Positions 12,909 through 25,052 of a stretch of DNA of 64,000 nt are shown piece after piece. The position numbers and the translations under genes are program-made. The stretch is taken from assembly GCA_963920575.1 (NCBI GenBank), contig OY986972.1, positions 10,738,010-10,802,009 on the forward strand, written 5' to 3'. The stretch comes from Narthecium ossifragum (lineage: Eukaryota > Streptophyta > Magnoliopsida > Dioscoreales > Nartheciaceae). Each line of letters opens with the position of its first letter. Position 1 is the stretch's first letter. The notes under the pieces are model-generated. The model saw only the letters and a program-made list of their open reading frames with translations, was not told the DNA's origin and did no database searches.

Positions 12909-12925
12909 CCCTGGCAACGGCGCCA
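12909..12925 (-). promoter_or_regulatory. Primer-binding site, tRNA-Asp type
   Basis: The minus strand reads TGGCGCCGTTGCCAGGG just inside the 5' LTR. It is complementary to the 3' end of plant tRNA-Asp (CCCCGGCAACGGCGCCA) except at one base. An AATTT spacer separates it from the LTR. Confidence 0.88.
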
Positions 12926-12930
12926 AAATT

Positions 12931-14498
12931 TGATGTGCTGTCGCAGGCACTCAAAAATAAAACCAATACTCTTTAACATAAATGTAGTAGTGCGAGTACG
13001 AGTCGATCCCACGAAGAGTGTTTAGCCTAGTTTTGTGCTTAGTGAACAAAGATTGGGGATTTTAAACGTGAGGAAAATACTAAAGAAATAATCTAAAGCG
13101 AAGAATTGAATTAAATCAAGAGAACAAACCTTGGTCTGAGTCAATATCCACCATCGGAATCCAACAACTGATCATCGATGCAAGTATCAATCAATTTATA
13201 CCATGAATATTCACCGTCCGAATTCAATTCGAATCTCTCCTCAATCTTAGTTAATTAGAAACAAGCGATCTAATCAACCCTAACTACTAAACAACCTAAG
13301 ACAAGCGCTGTAGATTTAATCTAGTAGCAGCGTTAAGAATAGGGAGATCGATGAAGCTAAACAACACAAGCACAAGCGGTTGCATTTAATCTAGTTGAAT
13401 ATTCTTCCTAAGACCTAACAATCTCTGAAACACAGTAGATTATTAAACCCTAGTTGGTTCGCAGAATAGAGGGATCAAACAATTCCGGATTTGATATCCA
13501 ACCTAGCAGTAGATCAGCATGAATAATAAACTAGTAGGCCTCCTAGCAATTAGACAAGGTAATCATGAAGATTTAATCTCAGAAGAACATTCAATACTCA
13601 TCTATAAACTGAACAATAAAAATAAATTAGATCTCACAGTTTCATTGATTCCGAGGTTTCAGTCTCCTCGACCAAGGATCAAGATTTAGCCACGCAGGGC
13701 CATCGAGAACAATCCTCCAAAAGATTTCATTAAACAAGAGAAAAGCTAGGAAAATATAAAGGAGGAGAAAGAGCAGCCAAAAGTGTCCCCCCCCCCCCCG
13801 AATCCCCCTATAAGCTCCCAAAGAAGTCTATTTATAAGCTTCCATCAAACCCTAACTCGGATTAGATCTCAGCCCTTGATCTTTCCCACAGAACCAAAAG
13901 GATCGATCCCCCTTGGAAGAAGGATCGATCTTCTTCATCCGTGAGCTCAGGATCTGGAATTTGCCCGACAAGGATCGATCCCTCTTCCAAAGAGGATCGA
14001 TCCCTTTTCTCCGGATTTCAATTTTTCCCTCACGGTCGATCCTTGCATCGTCCGTGAGAGCATATATTTTTGACAGAGGCTGGCGGTCGATCTGGCGGTT
14101 GACCGTGGGCCATTTTCAATAAGGGATCGATCCCCTTCTGAAGAGGGATCGATCCTCGTTTTCTCTGCTTGTTTCTTCTGCTGTTCTGTCCTGCGCTTGT
14201 TGTAGTAAAAGCACTGTAAGTTTCTCTAGGACGTTCCAAATCACGAACCGTAAAATTCTCCAGAAACTAGATTTCAAGAGCTTTCCATCCATATATGGTA
14301 GATGATCTGGTTCTTCATCAGCAGGTACAGATTAATCTTTAAAGTTGATCCATGCACTCTTTTCAGCTTCTTTTCGACTTAAGGACTTCAATTGCATCCT
14401 AAATCAAAATATAAGAATAATGAGTGTATTTAAGAACTAAATAAGCACAGGAGACTAAGTATTAAGGGATAAAAATATAACATTATCCATCATCATCA
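12931..14498 (-). repeat. Athila element 5' LTR
   Basis: Paired with 1979-3516. It differs mainly by an inserted segment of roughly 40 bp at about 13787-13828, which starts with a run of 13 C and lies next to the TATAAATAG promoter. GGATCGATCC palindromes lie at about 13895-14155. Confidence 0.92.
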
Positions 14499-14955
14499 CT
14501 ACTCGATATAGGTGGCATCCTCCTCCACCTCGATGTCGTCGTGTCTGATCATGTAAGATGGATCTGGAATGTACTTCCTCAGCATCGACACATAGAATGT
14601 GGGGTGGACTGCTCACATGTCCGGGGGTAGAGCCAACTGGTAGGCGACTGCTCCAACGCGTCTGACGATCTCAAAAGGACCAGTGAACCTCGGCGCTAGC
14701 TTGCCTCTGCTACCAAACCTGATCGATCCTCTGCGCGGGGATACCTTCAGTAGCACTCTGTCGCCAACTGCGAACTCCAGGTGTCGTCGCCTGCGATCTG
14801 CATAGCTCTTCTGCCGACTCTGCGCTGTCAGGAGCCTCTGTCTCATCTGAGCCAACCTCTCTGATGATGTCCGAACCGGTAAGGGACGCCTCCCCAACTC
14901 CGTCCAACACACGGGTGAGCGATATGGCCTGCCGTACAACGCCTCAAAGGGTGCA
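14499..14955 (-). pseudogene. Element A integrase C-terminal region
   Basis: Read on the minus strand: the segment after the integrase core (YGRPYRSPVCW), a basic linker (QKSYADRRRRHLEF), then the GPY/F-type module APRFTGPFEIV and the SAVHPTFYVSML motif common before chromodomains. It continues the integrase at 23977-24161 across the plus-strand Tekay insertion (duplication GTGCA). It runs into the Athila insertion at the other end. Confidence 0.8.
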
Positions 14956-17349
14956 TGTGAGGACCTGTCCCTCTACCCCTGTGGCTTGTTGTAGACCGCA
15001 AGGGCAATTTGGTAAATTGTGCCATGTTGGTTTGTTTCACACCCGCGTGTGCACACACTTGCCTTGTATGTGTTAGTGTTTGTTTAGAACGGCTAGGTGG
15101 ACCCGGGATCGGAAGATCCCAGCTCGGGCGAGAGGAAGCTTGCCCTTGGGCAGCTGACGACCCTTGGGAACGATCGATCGGACTCATGAGCGAGTCGGTG
15201 GGTTTGACCCGCTCGGATTGATCCGGGGCGCGAGCGACCGATTGCTCCATGGAGTGATCGATCGGAATCGCGTCGGTGGCTTTTCTGCTTCGCGAGGACG
15301 GCCGCCGTTGGTCGTCGCTCTCTCCTGTCAGAAGGGGAGGACTTTCCCTCCCCTCATTTCACTTTTTCCCCCTTCCCCCCGGCTTTCCCCTCCCCCCTTT
15401 CCCTCCTTTTCTTCCTCTTCTCTTCCTCCTTCTCCTCCTTTCTTCTTCCTCCTTTCTTCTCCCGAAACCTCTGCTTCTTTCCCCTGTTTCCGGCAGCCAA
15501 CTTCCTCACCACCGTTGTCCCTCCTCCGACCATCAAATTGGGAGATCTAAGGCTTGTTGGATCCGTGGCAACGAGAGGAAGACCCCTGAAGTGGTTTGGA
15601 GCCTTGCTGGGGATCAACTCGCGGGGAATCAGCCGAGGAAGCGCTGTCAGGTAGGTTATTCTACCTACTGTGTTGTTTTTGGGTTTTCTTTAGATCTAGC
15701 CGTTGGATCTTGTTGATCTTTGTCTTGTTGGATTCCTTATGCCTAGTAGAATAACTGATTTAAGTTTCATGATCTTTGGATGAGTTTTGAGTAGGATTTA
15801 TGCATGATTAATCTCGGATTTCTGGTTTTCTGCTGCTCTTGAAGAACAGCCGGCTTGCGGCGAGTTTTCCGGCCGGCGTGTACATGATCGGGGTTTGTGA
15901 TGAACATAGCAGTTGTAGATCTTTCAATCTACTCTCTGACCCAACTGAGTTCATAATTTTCCGATTTTCCTACAATTTGTTATGAACTGTTTGCTGAAGG
16001 GCTGCGTTGCAGCAATTAATGGGTTAGTTAGTTTGATTAACGATTTTTGATTAGTGTTTTCAGTTAATCCAACCGTTGGATGATTATGAAATTTAAATAT
16101 ATACACCTACTGATGACTAATTTGGATCTTGAATCCGATGTCGTTTGAGGGTCGGATCAATGGGATCAATTAGCCCCTAAGTAGAGGCTTTGAGAGTTTT
16201 GAATATAATATTATATTTCAGAATATAATATTATATTGTTTATTGTTCATCATTGTTTTCGGGGTTGCTTCCCGTTGCAGGAGTCCGCGGTCGACGGTCG
16301 TGGTACCGTCGTAATGCCGGGACCCACTGCGGATCGGCTGGCATCGGTCGGTAGTACTGCTGCAGCGATCCGGTTGACTTATATGATGTTTGTCATACTG
16401 TTGCATGCCTATCTCCTGTTTGTGTATGTCATAGCATGCATTGTTGTATTGTGCATTAGTTCCATTGGTTAGGGCGTGGGTGATCCTTGGATCGCCGTCC
16501 CGAGGCTGGAAGCTCGAACTTAGCCCTAGTACCGGGGTTGGGTAGTTTGGACCCGGTTTGAATAGTGGTGTCCAGTCGATTTGTTGATAGGCTTAGATGA
16601 CTGGTACACTGGTTGCTTGATGATTGTAGAGGTCGTGTCGGCCTCAAGTCAGGTGTTGAGGATGCCACCGGTGGCGGATCTTATTCTTTGGGCAGTGTCC
16701 GTTCCTGCCAGTAGGGGATCGGTGTGGGCCCATGGTCGAGTTGGGTGACCACAGCTGGCACCCTGCGACACTAGGTGTATCCAGGATGGGCCCAGTCCGT
16801 TGGGGTGACCATGGTTGGATATGCCTAGAGACCACCGGTGAATGGTAATGGGACCATTGTAGCTCACTCGAGTCTGGCTTGAGGGCGACACTGTTGCGTT
16901 TCCCTCTTCCTTCTGTGTAGCGTAGTGTAGATCCCTACTGAGCTTAGTGCTCACACCTACCCGGGCTGCGTTTTGCAGGTGCAGGCGTCAGTTCTTCCTC
17001 CGTGGCCCCTACCGGGCAGTTGGTCGGCGGTGCGGCGGCGCCTGGTGGACTTTGAGAGGTGGTGATTGTTTACTGCTTTTACCCTATGTTAGTTTGTCTC
17101 CTACGGGAGTAATGTTGTATTTGAATCTTCCCCTCTCCGAGGATATGTATATTAAACACTTGGAGTTAAATCTGTGGTACGAGGTTTTGCTAAATAAATG
17201 TTGTATCTTTAATTTGGGGGTGCTTTTGATGGACTGTTAAGGAGACCAATAGGTTAGAGGGAACCCTCGCCAGCTTTGTTTTCCGCGTTTTGTAAGTTCC
17301 GGTTCGCGTCGCTAGGCCGGGTTGGGCTTTCGCGGGTCGGGGCGCGACT
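14956..17349 (+). repeat. 5' LTR of the plus-strand Tekay copy
   Basis: It starts TGTGAGGACCTGTCCC and ends near GGGGCGCGACT, where the final A appears mutated. GATCGATCGG palindromes lie at about 15172-15270. A C/T-rich tract at 15310-15480 follows them. Two copies of TATAATATTATATT-like sequence lie near 16204-16235. Confidence 0.9.
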
Positions 17350-17352
17350 GCT

Positions 17353-17367
17353 TGGTATCAGAGCAGT
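17353..17367 (+). promoter_or_regulatory. Primer-binding site, initiator tRNA-Met type
   Basis: TTGGTATCAGAGCAG directly after the 5' LTR. TGGTATCAGAGC is the standard plant iMet primer site. Confidence 0.9.
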
Positions 17368-17370
17368 TTC

Positions 17371-18357
17371 CTCAGGATCGTGTACGACTACACTGACGTG
17401 TTTCCCGAGGTGTTACCATGGCTTCCACCGCCCAGAGAGGTCGATTTTGAGATCGACCTGGTACCGGGTACCGCACCGATCTCTCTCCCAGCTTTCAGGA
17501 TGGTACCAGCAGAGCAGAGTGAGTTGAGGACTCAGCTAGACGAGCTTACCAGCAGAGGTTTCATCCGTCCCAGCATGTCTCCCTGGGGGGCGCCAGTGTT
17601 GTTCGCAAAGAAGAAGGATGGCACCCTTCGACTTTGCATAGACTATAGGCGGCTCAACAGGGTGACGGTGAAGAACAGGTATCCGATGCCGCGGATCGAC
17701 GACCTGTTTGACCAACTTCGAGGATCTTCAGTATTCTCGAAGATCAACCTCCGCACCGGCTACCACCAGTTGAGGGTTCGGGATTGCGACATCCCGAAGA
17801 CGGCTTTTTGGACTCGGTACGGCCTGTTTGAGTTCGTGGTGATGCCGTTTGGGCAGACGAACGCACCAGCAGCGTTCATGGATCTCATGCAGAGGATCTT
17901 CCGGCCTTTCCTAGACGAGTTTGTGGTGGTGTTCGTCGACGACATCCTTATCTACTCCCGGTCAGAGGCGGAGCACGAGCGACACTTGGCGACAGTGTTG
18001 TAGCTACTTCGGGAGCATCGGCTTTATGCCAAGGCCTCCAAATGCGAGTTCTGGCTTGAACATGTGGGATTCCTTGGACACGTGGTGTCGGTAGTAGGGA
18101 TATCAGTTGACCCGGCCAAGGTCGAGGACAGTGTTCGAGGTCCGTAGCTTCTTAGGCCTGGCAGGTTACTATAGGCGGTTCGTGCGGGACTTCTCCAGAG
18201 TTGCCAGACCGTTGACCAGACTGACACAGAAGGCCATCCCGATCGTGTGGGATGATGCTAGTGAGCGAGCCTTCCTAGAGCTGAGGACCAGGTTGACTAG
18301 TGCACCGGTGCTGATCGTCCCCGAGCGAGGTGTTGGTTACAACATCTACAGCGACGC
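17371..18357 (+). pseudogene. Reverse transcriptase and partial RNase H of the plus-strand Tekay copy
   Basis: The frame starts near [12 protein letters not shown], the usual start of the chromovirus RT region. It runs through [24 protein letters not shown] and the catalytic FVDDIL, and stops at a TAG at 18001-18003. After a frame break it continues with the RT thumb and connection region ([13 protein letters not shown]) and the RNase H start (YNIYSDAG). At about 18357 it jumps to a later RNase H segment, so an internal deletion removed most of RNase H. Gag and protease are absent upstream. Confidence 0.85.
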
Positions 18358-18510
18358 TGGATGGAGCTACTGGAGGACTACCACTTTGCGTTGCATTACC
18401 ACCCTGGTAAGGCAAACGTCGTAGCAGACGCGCTGAGCAGGCAGGTGAGAGACAGTAGAGCAGCAGTTGCAGGGTTGTCAGTACGGCAGTGGAAGGCTCT
18501 AGAGACGGCG
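18358..18510 (+). pseudogene. RNase H C-terminal fragment
   Basis: [20 protein letters not shown] and VADALSRQ are the usual end of Ty3/gypsy RNase H, followed by the spacer before integrase. It is cut by the solo LTR at 18511. Confidence 0.8.
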
Positions 18511-20853
18511 TGTCGCGCCCCGACCCGCGAAAGCCCAACCGGGCCGGACGACGCGAACCGGAACCAACAAAACGCGGAAAACAAAGCTGGCGAGGGTTCC
18601 CTCTAACCTATTGGTCTCCCTAGCATTTCACCAAAGCACCCCTAATTAAAGACAATATAATAATGAAGCCTCGAACCACAGATTTAAAACTCAAAAAGAT
18701 TTAATATACATAATCCTCGGAGAGGGGGGGAGTTCAAATACAACATTACTCCCGTATGAGACTATCTAACATAGGATAAAAGCTGTAAAGGATCACCACC
18801 TCTCAGACTCCACCTAGCGCCGCCGCACCGCCAACCAACTGCCCGGTAGGGGCCACAGAAGAGGTACTGCCACCTGCACCTGCAAAACGCAGCCCGGGTA
18901 GGAGTGAGCACTAAGCTCAGTAGGGATCTACACTACGTCACACAGAAGGAAGAGGGAAACGCAACAGTGTCACCCTCAAGTAGGACCTGGGTGTATACAG
19001 GGTTCCCATAACCCCACCGCGTGTCCCTTAGGCCTAGGAGCAGCACTCAAAAGCAGGAACAACACTGGCGACACACAAGCACAGTAGGCAACTTCACTAC
19101 TCCCCGGGTCAGCACAGTAGGACACCGGCTACACCTCAGCATCCGACTCAAGGCCGACACGACCTCTACAATCATCAAGCCACAAGTGCTCCAGTCATCT
19201 AAGCCTATCATCGAATCGACGGGACACTACAATTCAAACCGGGTCCAAACCACCCAACCCCGGTCCTAGGGCTAAGTCCGAGCTTCCAGCCACGGGACGG
19301 CGACCCAAGGATCACCCACACCCTAACCAATGCAACTAATGCACACAACAACAATGCATGCTATGACATACACAGATAAGCAGAGCATGCAACAGTATGT
19401 CAAGCATCATACAGGTCTACTGGATCGCTGCTGCGGTACTACCGACGCTGCCAGCCGATCTGCAATGGGTCCCGGCATTACGACGGTACCGCGACCGTCA
19501 ACCGCGGACTCCTGCAACGGGAAGCAACCCCGAAAACTGCTGATGAACAGTACACAATATAATAATATATTCCGAAATATAATATTATATTCAAACACCC
19601 AAAACCACTACTTAGGGGCTAATTGATCCCGTCGATCCGACATCCAAACGACGTCGGATTCAAGATCCAACTTAGCGACCAGTAGGTGTATAAACCTGGA
19701 TCATCATATCCAAAAATCATAATCATCCAACGGTTGGATTAACAGGAAAATATAAATCAAAACCGCTAATCAACTCACTTACCAACTTAATTGCTGCAAC
19801 GCAGCCCTCCAGCAAACAATTCATAAAACATCGTACATAAATCGGACAAATATGAAACAAGATGGCATAGAAAGCTAACGAGTAGATGTACAACTCTTAT
19901 GTTTATGAAAAGCCATGATCATGTACTCGCCGGCCGGAAAACTCGCCGCAAGCCGGCTGTTTCTCAAGAACAGCAGAAAACCAGAAATCCGAGACTAATA
20001 TTGCATAAAACCTACTCAAATCTCAACTGATTAATATGAAACTTAAATCAGTAATTTTAACCGATACAAGTAATCCAACAAAGCAAGGATCAACAAGATC
20101 CAACGGCTAGATCTCAAGAAAACCCGAAATGAACACAGTAGGTATAACCCTACCTAGCTGCGCTTTCCTCGGCTGATTCCCCGCGATTTAATCACCAACA
20201 AGCCTCCAAACCACTTTAGGGATCTTCCTCTCGTTGTCATGAATCCAACGAGCCAAAGAACACCCAATTTGATGGTCGGAGGAGGGAGAACGGAGGTGAG
20301 GAAGATGGCTGCCGGAAACAGGGGAAAAACAGGGCTTCGGGAGAGAAAGGAAGAAGGAAGAAGAAAGAGAGGAGGAGGAAGAGGAGGGGAAGAAAAGAGG
20401 GGAAAGGGGGAGGGGAAAGCCGGGAAAGAGGGGGAAAAGTGAGGGGAGGGGAGGGAAAGTCTTCCCCCCCTCTGACAGAGGAGAACGACGGCCAGCGGTG
20501 GCCGTCCTCGCAAAGCAGAAAAGCCACCGACGCGATCCCGATCGGTCGCTCCAAGGAGCGATCGATCGTTCGCGCCCTAGCTCGATCCCAACACCAAGTC
20601 GGATCGAGTCCGATCGATCGTCCCAAGGAGCGATCGATAGCTCAAGGGTCATCAGCTGCCCGAAGACAAGCTTCCGCGCGCCCGAGCTGGGATCTTCCAA
20701 TCCCGGGTCCACCTAGCCATTCTAAACAAACATTAACTCATAAAAGGCCAGTGTGTGCACACGCGGGTGTGAAACAAACCAACAAGGTGCAATTTACCAA
20801 ATTGCCCTTGCGGTCTACAACGAGCCACAGGGGTAGAGGGACAGGTCCTCACA
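18511..20853 (-). repeat. Solo LTR nested in the plus-strand Tekay copy, opposite orientation
   Basis: Full-length Tekay LTR from TGTCGCGCCCCGACCC to GGTCCTCACA, bounded by exact CGGCG duplications (18506-18510 and 20854-20858). It has the same family sequence as the host element's own LTRs but inverted, which creates long inverted repeats within about 9 kb. CGATCGATCG palindromes lie at about 20540-20640, and a G/A-rich tract at 20280-20460. Confidence 0.93.
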
Positions 20854-20858
20854 CGGCG

Positions 20859-21610
20859 GGACAGTTGGGGCTCGAGTTTGAGGATCGGGGATCCAGCAGC
20901 TTTCACTATGCAGTGCAGAGTGTGCCAACAGTTCTGGCCAGAGTTTTAGAGGCACAGCACAATGATCCAGAGCTTGAGGAGTTACGCACAGCAGCGGGCA
21001 CGGAGGGCGCAGACGGGGACTGGACAGTATCGTCAGGTGGTCGTCAGAGAGGTTAGTGCAGATCTGAGGCGACGACCGTTGGAGTTTGCAGTCGGTGACC
21101 GAGTGTTCTTGTGAGCATCGCCGTATAGAGGTTCTGTCAGGTTTGGCAGAGGTGGTAAGTTGGCGCCGAGGTTCGTCGGGCCGTTTGAGATCTTAGAGAG
21201 AGTCGGCGAGATAGCTTACCGCCTGGATCTTCCTCAGCACGTGTCTGCTGTGCATCCGACTTTCCATGTGTTGATGTTGAGGAAGTATCACCCAGACCCG
21301 TCTCATGTCATCAGGGTGGATGACATTGAGCTTGAGGCAGACGCGAACTTTGTTGAGCAGCCGGTTTGGGTACTTGACCGGAGGGATCAGGTCTTGCGGG
21401 GCAAGACGATTCCCTTGGTCAAGGTACTGTGGAGGCACAGAGGCACCGAGGAGATCACTTGGGAGCGCGAGGCGCGCATGCGGCAGGAATTTCCGCAGCT
21501 GTTTTATTCTCAAGGTACTTCTTGTCCTATCCTCTAGTGTAGCTATTTTGTTGTTCCGAGCCCTACCCTTATCGAATCTCGGGACGAGATTTCCTTTAAG
21601 GGTATTAGGA
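20859..21610 (+). pseudogene. Integrase spacer, GPY/F module and chromodomain of the plus-strand Tekay copy
   Basis: The first part (about 20860-21030) matches the spacer between RNase H and integrase. The core catalytic region is then missing. From about 21060 the frame gives RRRPLEFAVGDRVFL, APRFVGPFEILERV, SAVHPTFHVLMLRKY and a chromodomain-like end (VKVLWRHRGTEEITWEREA). It finishes at a TAG at 21535-21537. A purine-rich stretch before 21611 is the likely polypurine tract. Confidence 0.85.
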
Positions 21611-23971
21611 TGTGAGGACCTGTCCCTCTACCCCTGTGGCTCGTTGTAGACCGCAAGGGCAATTTGGTAAATTGCGCCTTGTTGGTTTGTTTCACACCCG
21701 CGTGTGCACACACTGGCCTTGTATGTGTTAGTGTTTGTTTAGAACGGCTAGGTGGACCCGGGATCGGAAGATCTCAGCTCGGGCGCGCGGAAGCTTGCCC
21801 TTGGGTAGCTGACGACCCTTGAGCGATCGATCGCTCCTTGGAACGATCGATCGGACTCGTGAGCGAGTCGGTTGGTTTGACCAGCTCGGATCGATCCGAC
21901 TTGGTGTTGGGATCGATCGATCGCTCCTTGCCGTTGGCCGTCGCTTTCTCCTGTCATAAGGGGAGGACTTTCCCTCCCCTCCTTTCACTTTTTCCCCCTT
22001 CCCCCGGCTGTCCCCTCCCCCCTTTCCCTCCTTTTCTTCCTCTTCTCTTCCTCCTTCTCCTCCTTTCTTCTTCCTCCTTCTTTCTTCTCCCGAAACCTCT
22101 GCTTCTTTCCCCTATTTCCGGCAGCCAACTTCCTCTCCTCCGTTCTCCCTCCTCTGACCATCAAATTGGGTGTTCTAAGGCTTGTTGGATCCGTAGCAAC
22201 GAGAGGAAGACCTCTGAAGTGGTTTGGAGCCTTGTTGGTGATCAACTCGTGGGGAATCAGCCGAGGAAGCGCTGTTAGGTAGGTTCTTCTACCTACTGTG
22301 TTGTTTTTGGGTTTTCTTTAGATCTAGCCGTTGGATCTTGTTGATCTTTGTCTTATTGGATTCCTTATGCCTATTAGAATAACGAATTTAAGTTTCATGA
22401 TCTTTAGATGAGTTTTGAGTAGGATTTATGCATGATTAGTCTCGGATTTCTGGTTTTCTGTTGTTCTTGAAGAACAGCCGGCTTCCGGCGAGTTTTCCGG
22501 CCGGCGTGTACATGATCGGGGTTTGTGATGAACATAGGAGTTGTAGATCTGTGAGTTTACTCTCTAACCCAACTTATTTCATAATTTTCCGATTTTCCTA
22601 CGATTGTTTATGAATTGTTTACTGAAGGGCTGCGTTGCAGCAATTAATGGGTAAGTTAGTTTGATTAACGATTTTTGATTAGTGTTTTCCGTTAATCCAA
22701 CCGTTAGATGATTATGAATTTTGGATATGTTGATCCTGGTATATACACCTACGGATGGCTATGTTGGATCTTGAATTCGACGTCGTTTGGGCGTCGGATC
22801 AAAGGGATCAATTAGCCCCTGAGTAGAGGCTTTGAGACTTTTGAATGTAATATTATATTTCGGAATATAATATTATATTGTTTATTGTTCATCATAGTTT
22901 TCGGGGTTGCTTCCCGTTGCAGTAGTCCGTGGTCGACGGTCGTGGTACCGTCGTAATGCCGGGACCGCTGCGGATCGGCTGGTAGCGGTCGGTAGTACCG
23001 CTGCAGCGATCCGGTTAACTTATATGATGTTTGTCATACTGTTGCATGCCTATCTCCTGTTTGTGTATGTCATAGCATGCATTGTTGTATTGTGCATTAG
23101 TTGCATTGGTTAGGGCGTGGGTGATCCTTGGGTCGCCGTCCCGAGGCTGGAAGCTCGGACTTAGCCCTAGGACCGGGGTTGGGTAGTTTGGACCCGGTTT
23201 GAATAGTGGTGTCCAGTCGATTTGATGATAGGCTTAGATGATTGGTACACTGGTTGCTTGATGATTATAGAGGTCGTGTCGGCCTCAAGTCAGGTGTTGA
23301 GGATGCCACCGGTGGCGGGTCTTATTCTTTGGGCAGTGTCCGTTCCTGCCAGTAGGGGATCGGTGTGGGCCCATGGTCGAGTTGGGTGACCACAGCTGGC
23401 ACCCTGCAACACTAGGTGTATCCAGGATGGGCCCAGTCCATTGGAGTGACCATGGTTGGATATGCCTAGAGACCACCGGTGAATGGTAATGGGACCATTG
23501 TAGCTCACTCGAGTCTGGCTTGAGGGCGACACTCTTGCGTTTCCCTCTTCCTTCTGTGTGGCGTAGTGTTGATCCCTACTGAGCTTAGTGCTCACACCTA
23601 CCCGGGCTGCGTTTTGCAGGTGCAGGCGCCAAGTTCTTCCTTCGTGGCCCCTACCGGGCAGTTGGTCGGCGGTGCGGCGGCGCCTGGTGGACTTTGAGAG
23701 GTGGTAATTGTTTTCTGCTTTTACCCTATGTTAGTTAGTCTCCTACGGGAGTAATATTGTATTTGAATCTTCCCCTCTTCGAGGATATGTATATTAAAGA
23801 CTTTGAGTTAAATCTGTGGTTCGAGGTTTTGCTAAATATATGTTGTATCTTTAATTTGGGGATGCTTTTGGTGGACTGTTAAGGAGACCAATAGGTTAGA
23901 GGGAACCCTCGCCAGCTTTGTTTTCCGCGTTTTGTAGGTTCCGGTTCGCGTCGCCCGGTCGGGGTGTGACA
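21611..23971 (+). repeat. 3' LTR of the plus-strand Tekay copy
   Basis: TGTGAGGACCTGTCCC to GGGGTGTGACA, followed by GTGCA. It is highly similar to the 5' LTR except in the palindrome cluster (21820-21930), where number and spacing of GATCGATC units differ. Confidence 0.92.
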
Positions 23972-25052
23972 GTGCAAAACCCAAACTGGCTGGAAAACTG
24001 TTGTTGTAGGCAAACTCCACCAGAGTCACGTGCTGCTCCCAAGTACCTCCATTGTCTAGCACACATGCTCTGAGCATGTTCTCCAAGATCTGGATCGTCC
24101 GCTCCGACTGTCCGTCTGTCTGAGGGTGGAAAGCTGTGCTGAAAGCCAGTGTCGTCCCCAAGGAGTCCTGGAAGCTGCTCCAGAATCTACCGGTGAATCT
24201 GGGATCTCTATCTCACACTATCGATACTGGCATGCCGTGCAGTCGTACTACCTCGACGATGTACCTCTTTCTCAGTCTGGCAACTAAATCTTTCATCCTC
24301 ATGGGGAGGAAATGAGCCGATTTGGTCAGTCGATCGACGATGACCCAAATCGCATCATTCCCCCTCGGTGCCGAAGTCCATAGCTATATGTTCCCACTTT
24401 CACTCTGGCACTGGAAGTGGCTGCAGCAAACCCGGTGTCCGTCGGTGCTCTGCCTTCATCTTCTGACAGGTAAGACATCTAGAAACAAACTCTGCCACTT
24501 ACCTCTTCATCCCGCACCACCAAAACTGCCGGCGTAGATCGTGGGACATCTTGGTGCTCCCGGGGTAAACAGCGAAACAGGAGTGGTGGAACTCGTGAAG
24601 GATCTCCTCTCGTAGCGCGGGGTCTGCTGGAACTGCAACTCTGCCTCTGAATAGTAGACCGCTGTCTGCCGATACTGTCCAGCCCTCGACCGCGTGCTCG
24701 ATGCCGACCGCAACACGGATCTCCACGAGCTCTAGGTCCCCAGCCTGTGCCTCGACCACTCTGGCCAAAAGAACTGGGATGCTGCGAACAGCATACAGGA
24801 AACCGCCTCCCGCCTGGTCCTCGAAGTCAAGCCCGAACTGACCCACTGTCTCTAGCATCTGCCAATGCCGAGCTGACATCGCTGCCAAGGTCACTCTGCT
24901 GTCTCTGGTCTGCCTGCTGAGAGCGTCTACTACGACGTTTGCCTTATCAGGGTGGTAATGCAACTCGAAGTCGTAGTCCTCTAATAGCTCCATCCACCGC
25001 CGCTGCCTGAGGTTGAGGTCACGCTAGGTGAACACGTGCCTCAAGCTCTTGT
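23972..25052 (-). pseudogene. Element A integrase core and RNase H end
   Basis: Minus strand. The RNase H tail MELLEDYDFELHYHPDKANV is followed by the integrase zinc region (HEFHHSCFAVYPGSTKM), a degraded D-D part, and the third catalytic segment FHPQTDGQSERTIQ with LVEFAYNNSF. Frameshifts lie between 24161 and 24499. It is cut by the Tekay insertion at 23971 and the solo LTR at 25053. Confidence 0.85.

Larger units (their letters stand above)
1979..14498 (-). mobile_element. Nearly complete Athila-type Ty3/gypsy retrotransposon
   Basis: Two matching LTRs (1979-3516 and 12931-14498) flank a minus-strand gag-pol. Direct repeats CTACT at 1974-1978 and 14499-14503 are exact target duplications. 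The primer site matches the tRNA-Asp 3' end (12909-12925), and a PPT-like GTGTGGGGG lies next to the 3' LTR. There is no chromodomain, and the protease (DLGASINVMP) and RT (FMDDF) motifs are Athila-like. It is broken by one in-frame stop between protease and RT and by a solo LTR in the 3' region. It is inserted in the integrase C-terminus of element A. Confidence 0.93.
14956..23971 (+). mobile_element. Tekay-type chromovirus, internally deleted copy (plus strand)
   Basis: LTRs of 2.39 and 2.36 kb (14956-17349 and 21611-23971) flank a short internal region. The flanking duplication GTGCA (14951-14955 and 23972-23976) is exact. The primer site is tRNA-iMet type. Gag and protease are missing: after the primer site the sequence reaches RT within about 15 bases. 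Parts of RNase H and most of integrase are also gone, but the integrase C-terminus and chromodomain remain. It cannot supply its own proteins. It is inserted between the integrase core and C-terminus of element A, and is itself interrupted by a solo LTR at 18511-20853. Confidence 0.93.

Noticed and set aside
20188..20712. Open frame of 174 codons on the minus strand
   Set aside because: It overlaps the purine tract and palindrome cluster of an LTR. The composition is low-complexity and not conserved in frame among the LTRs.
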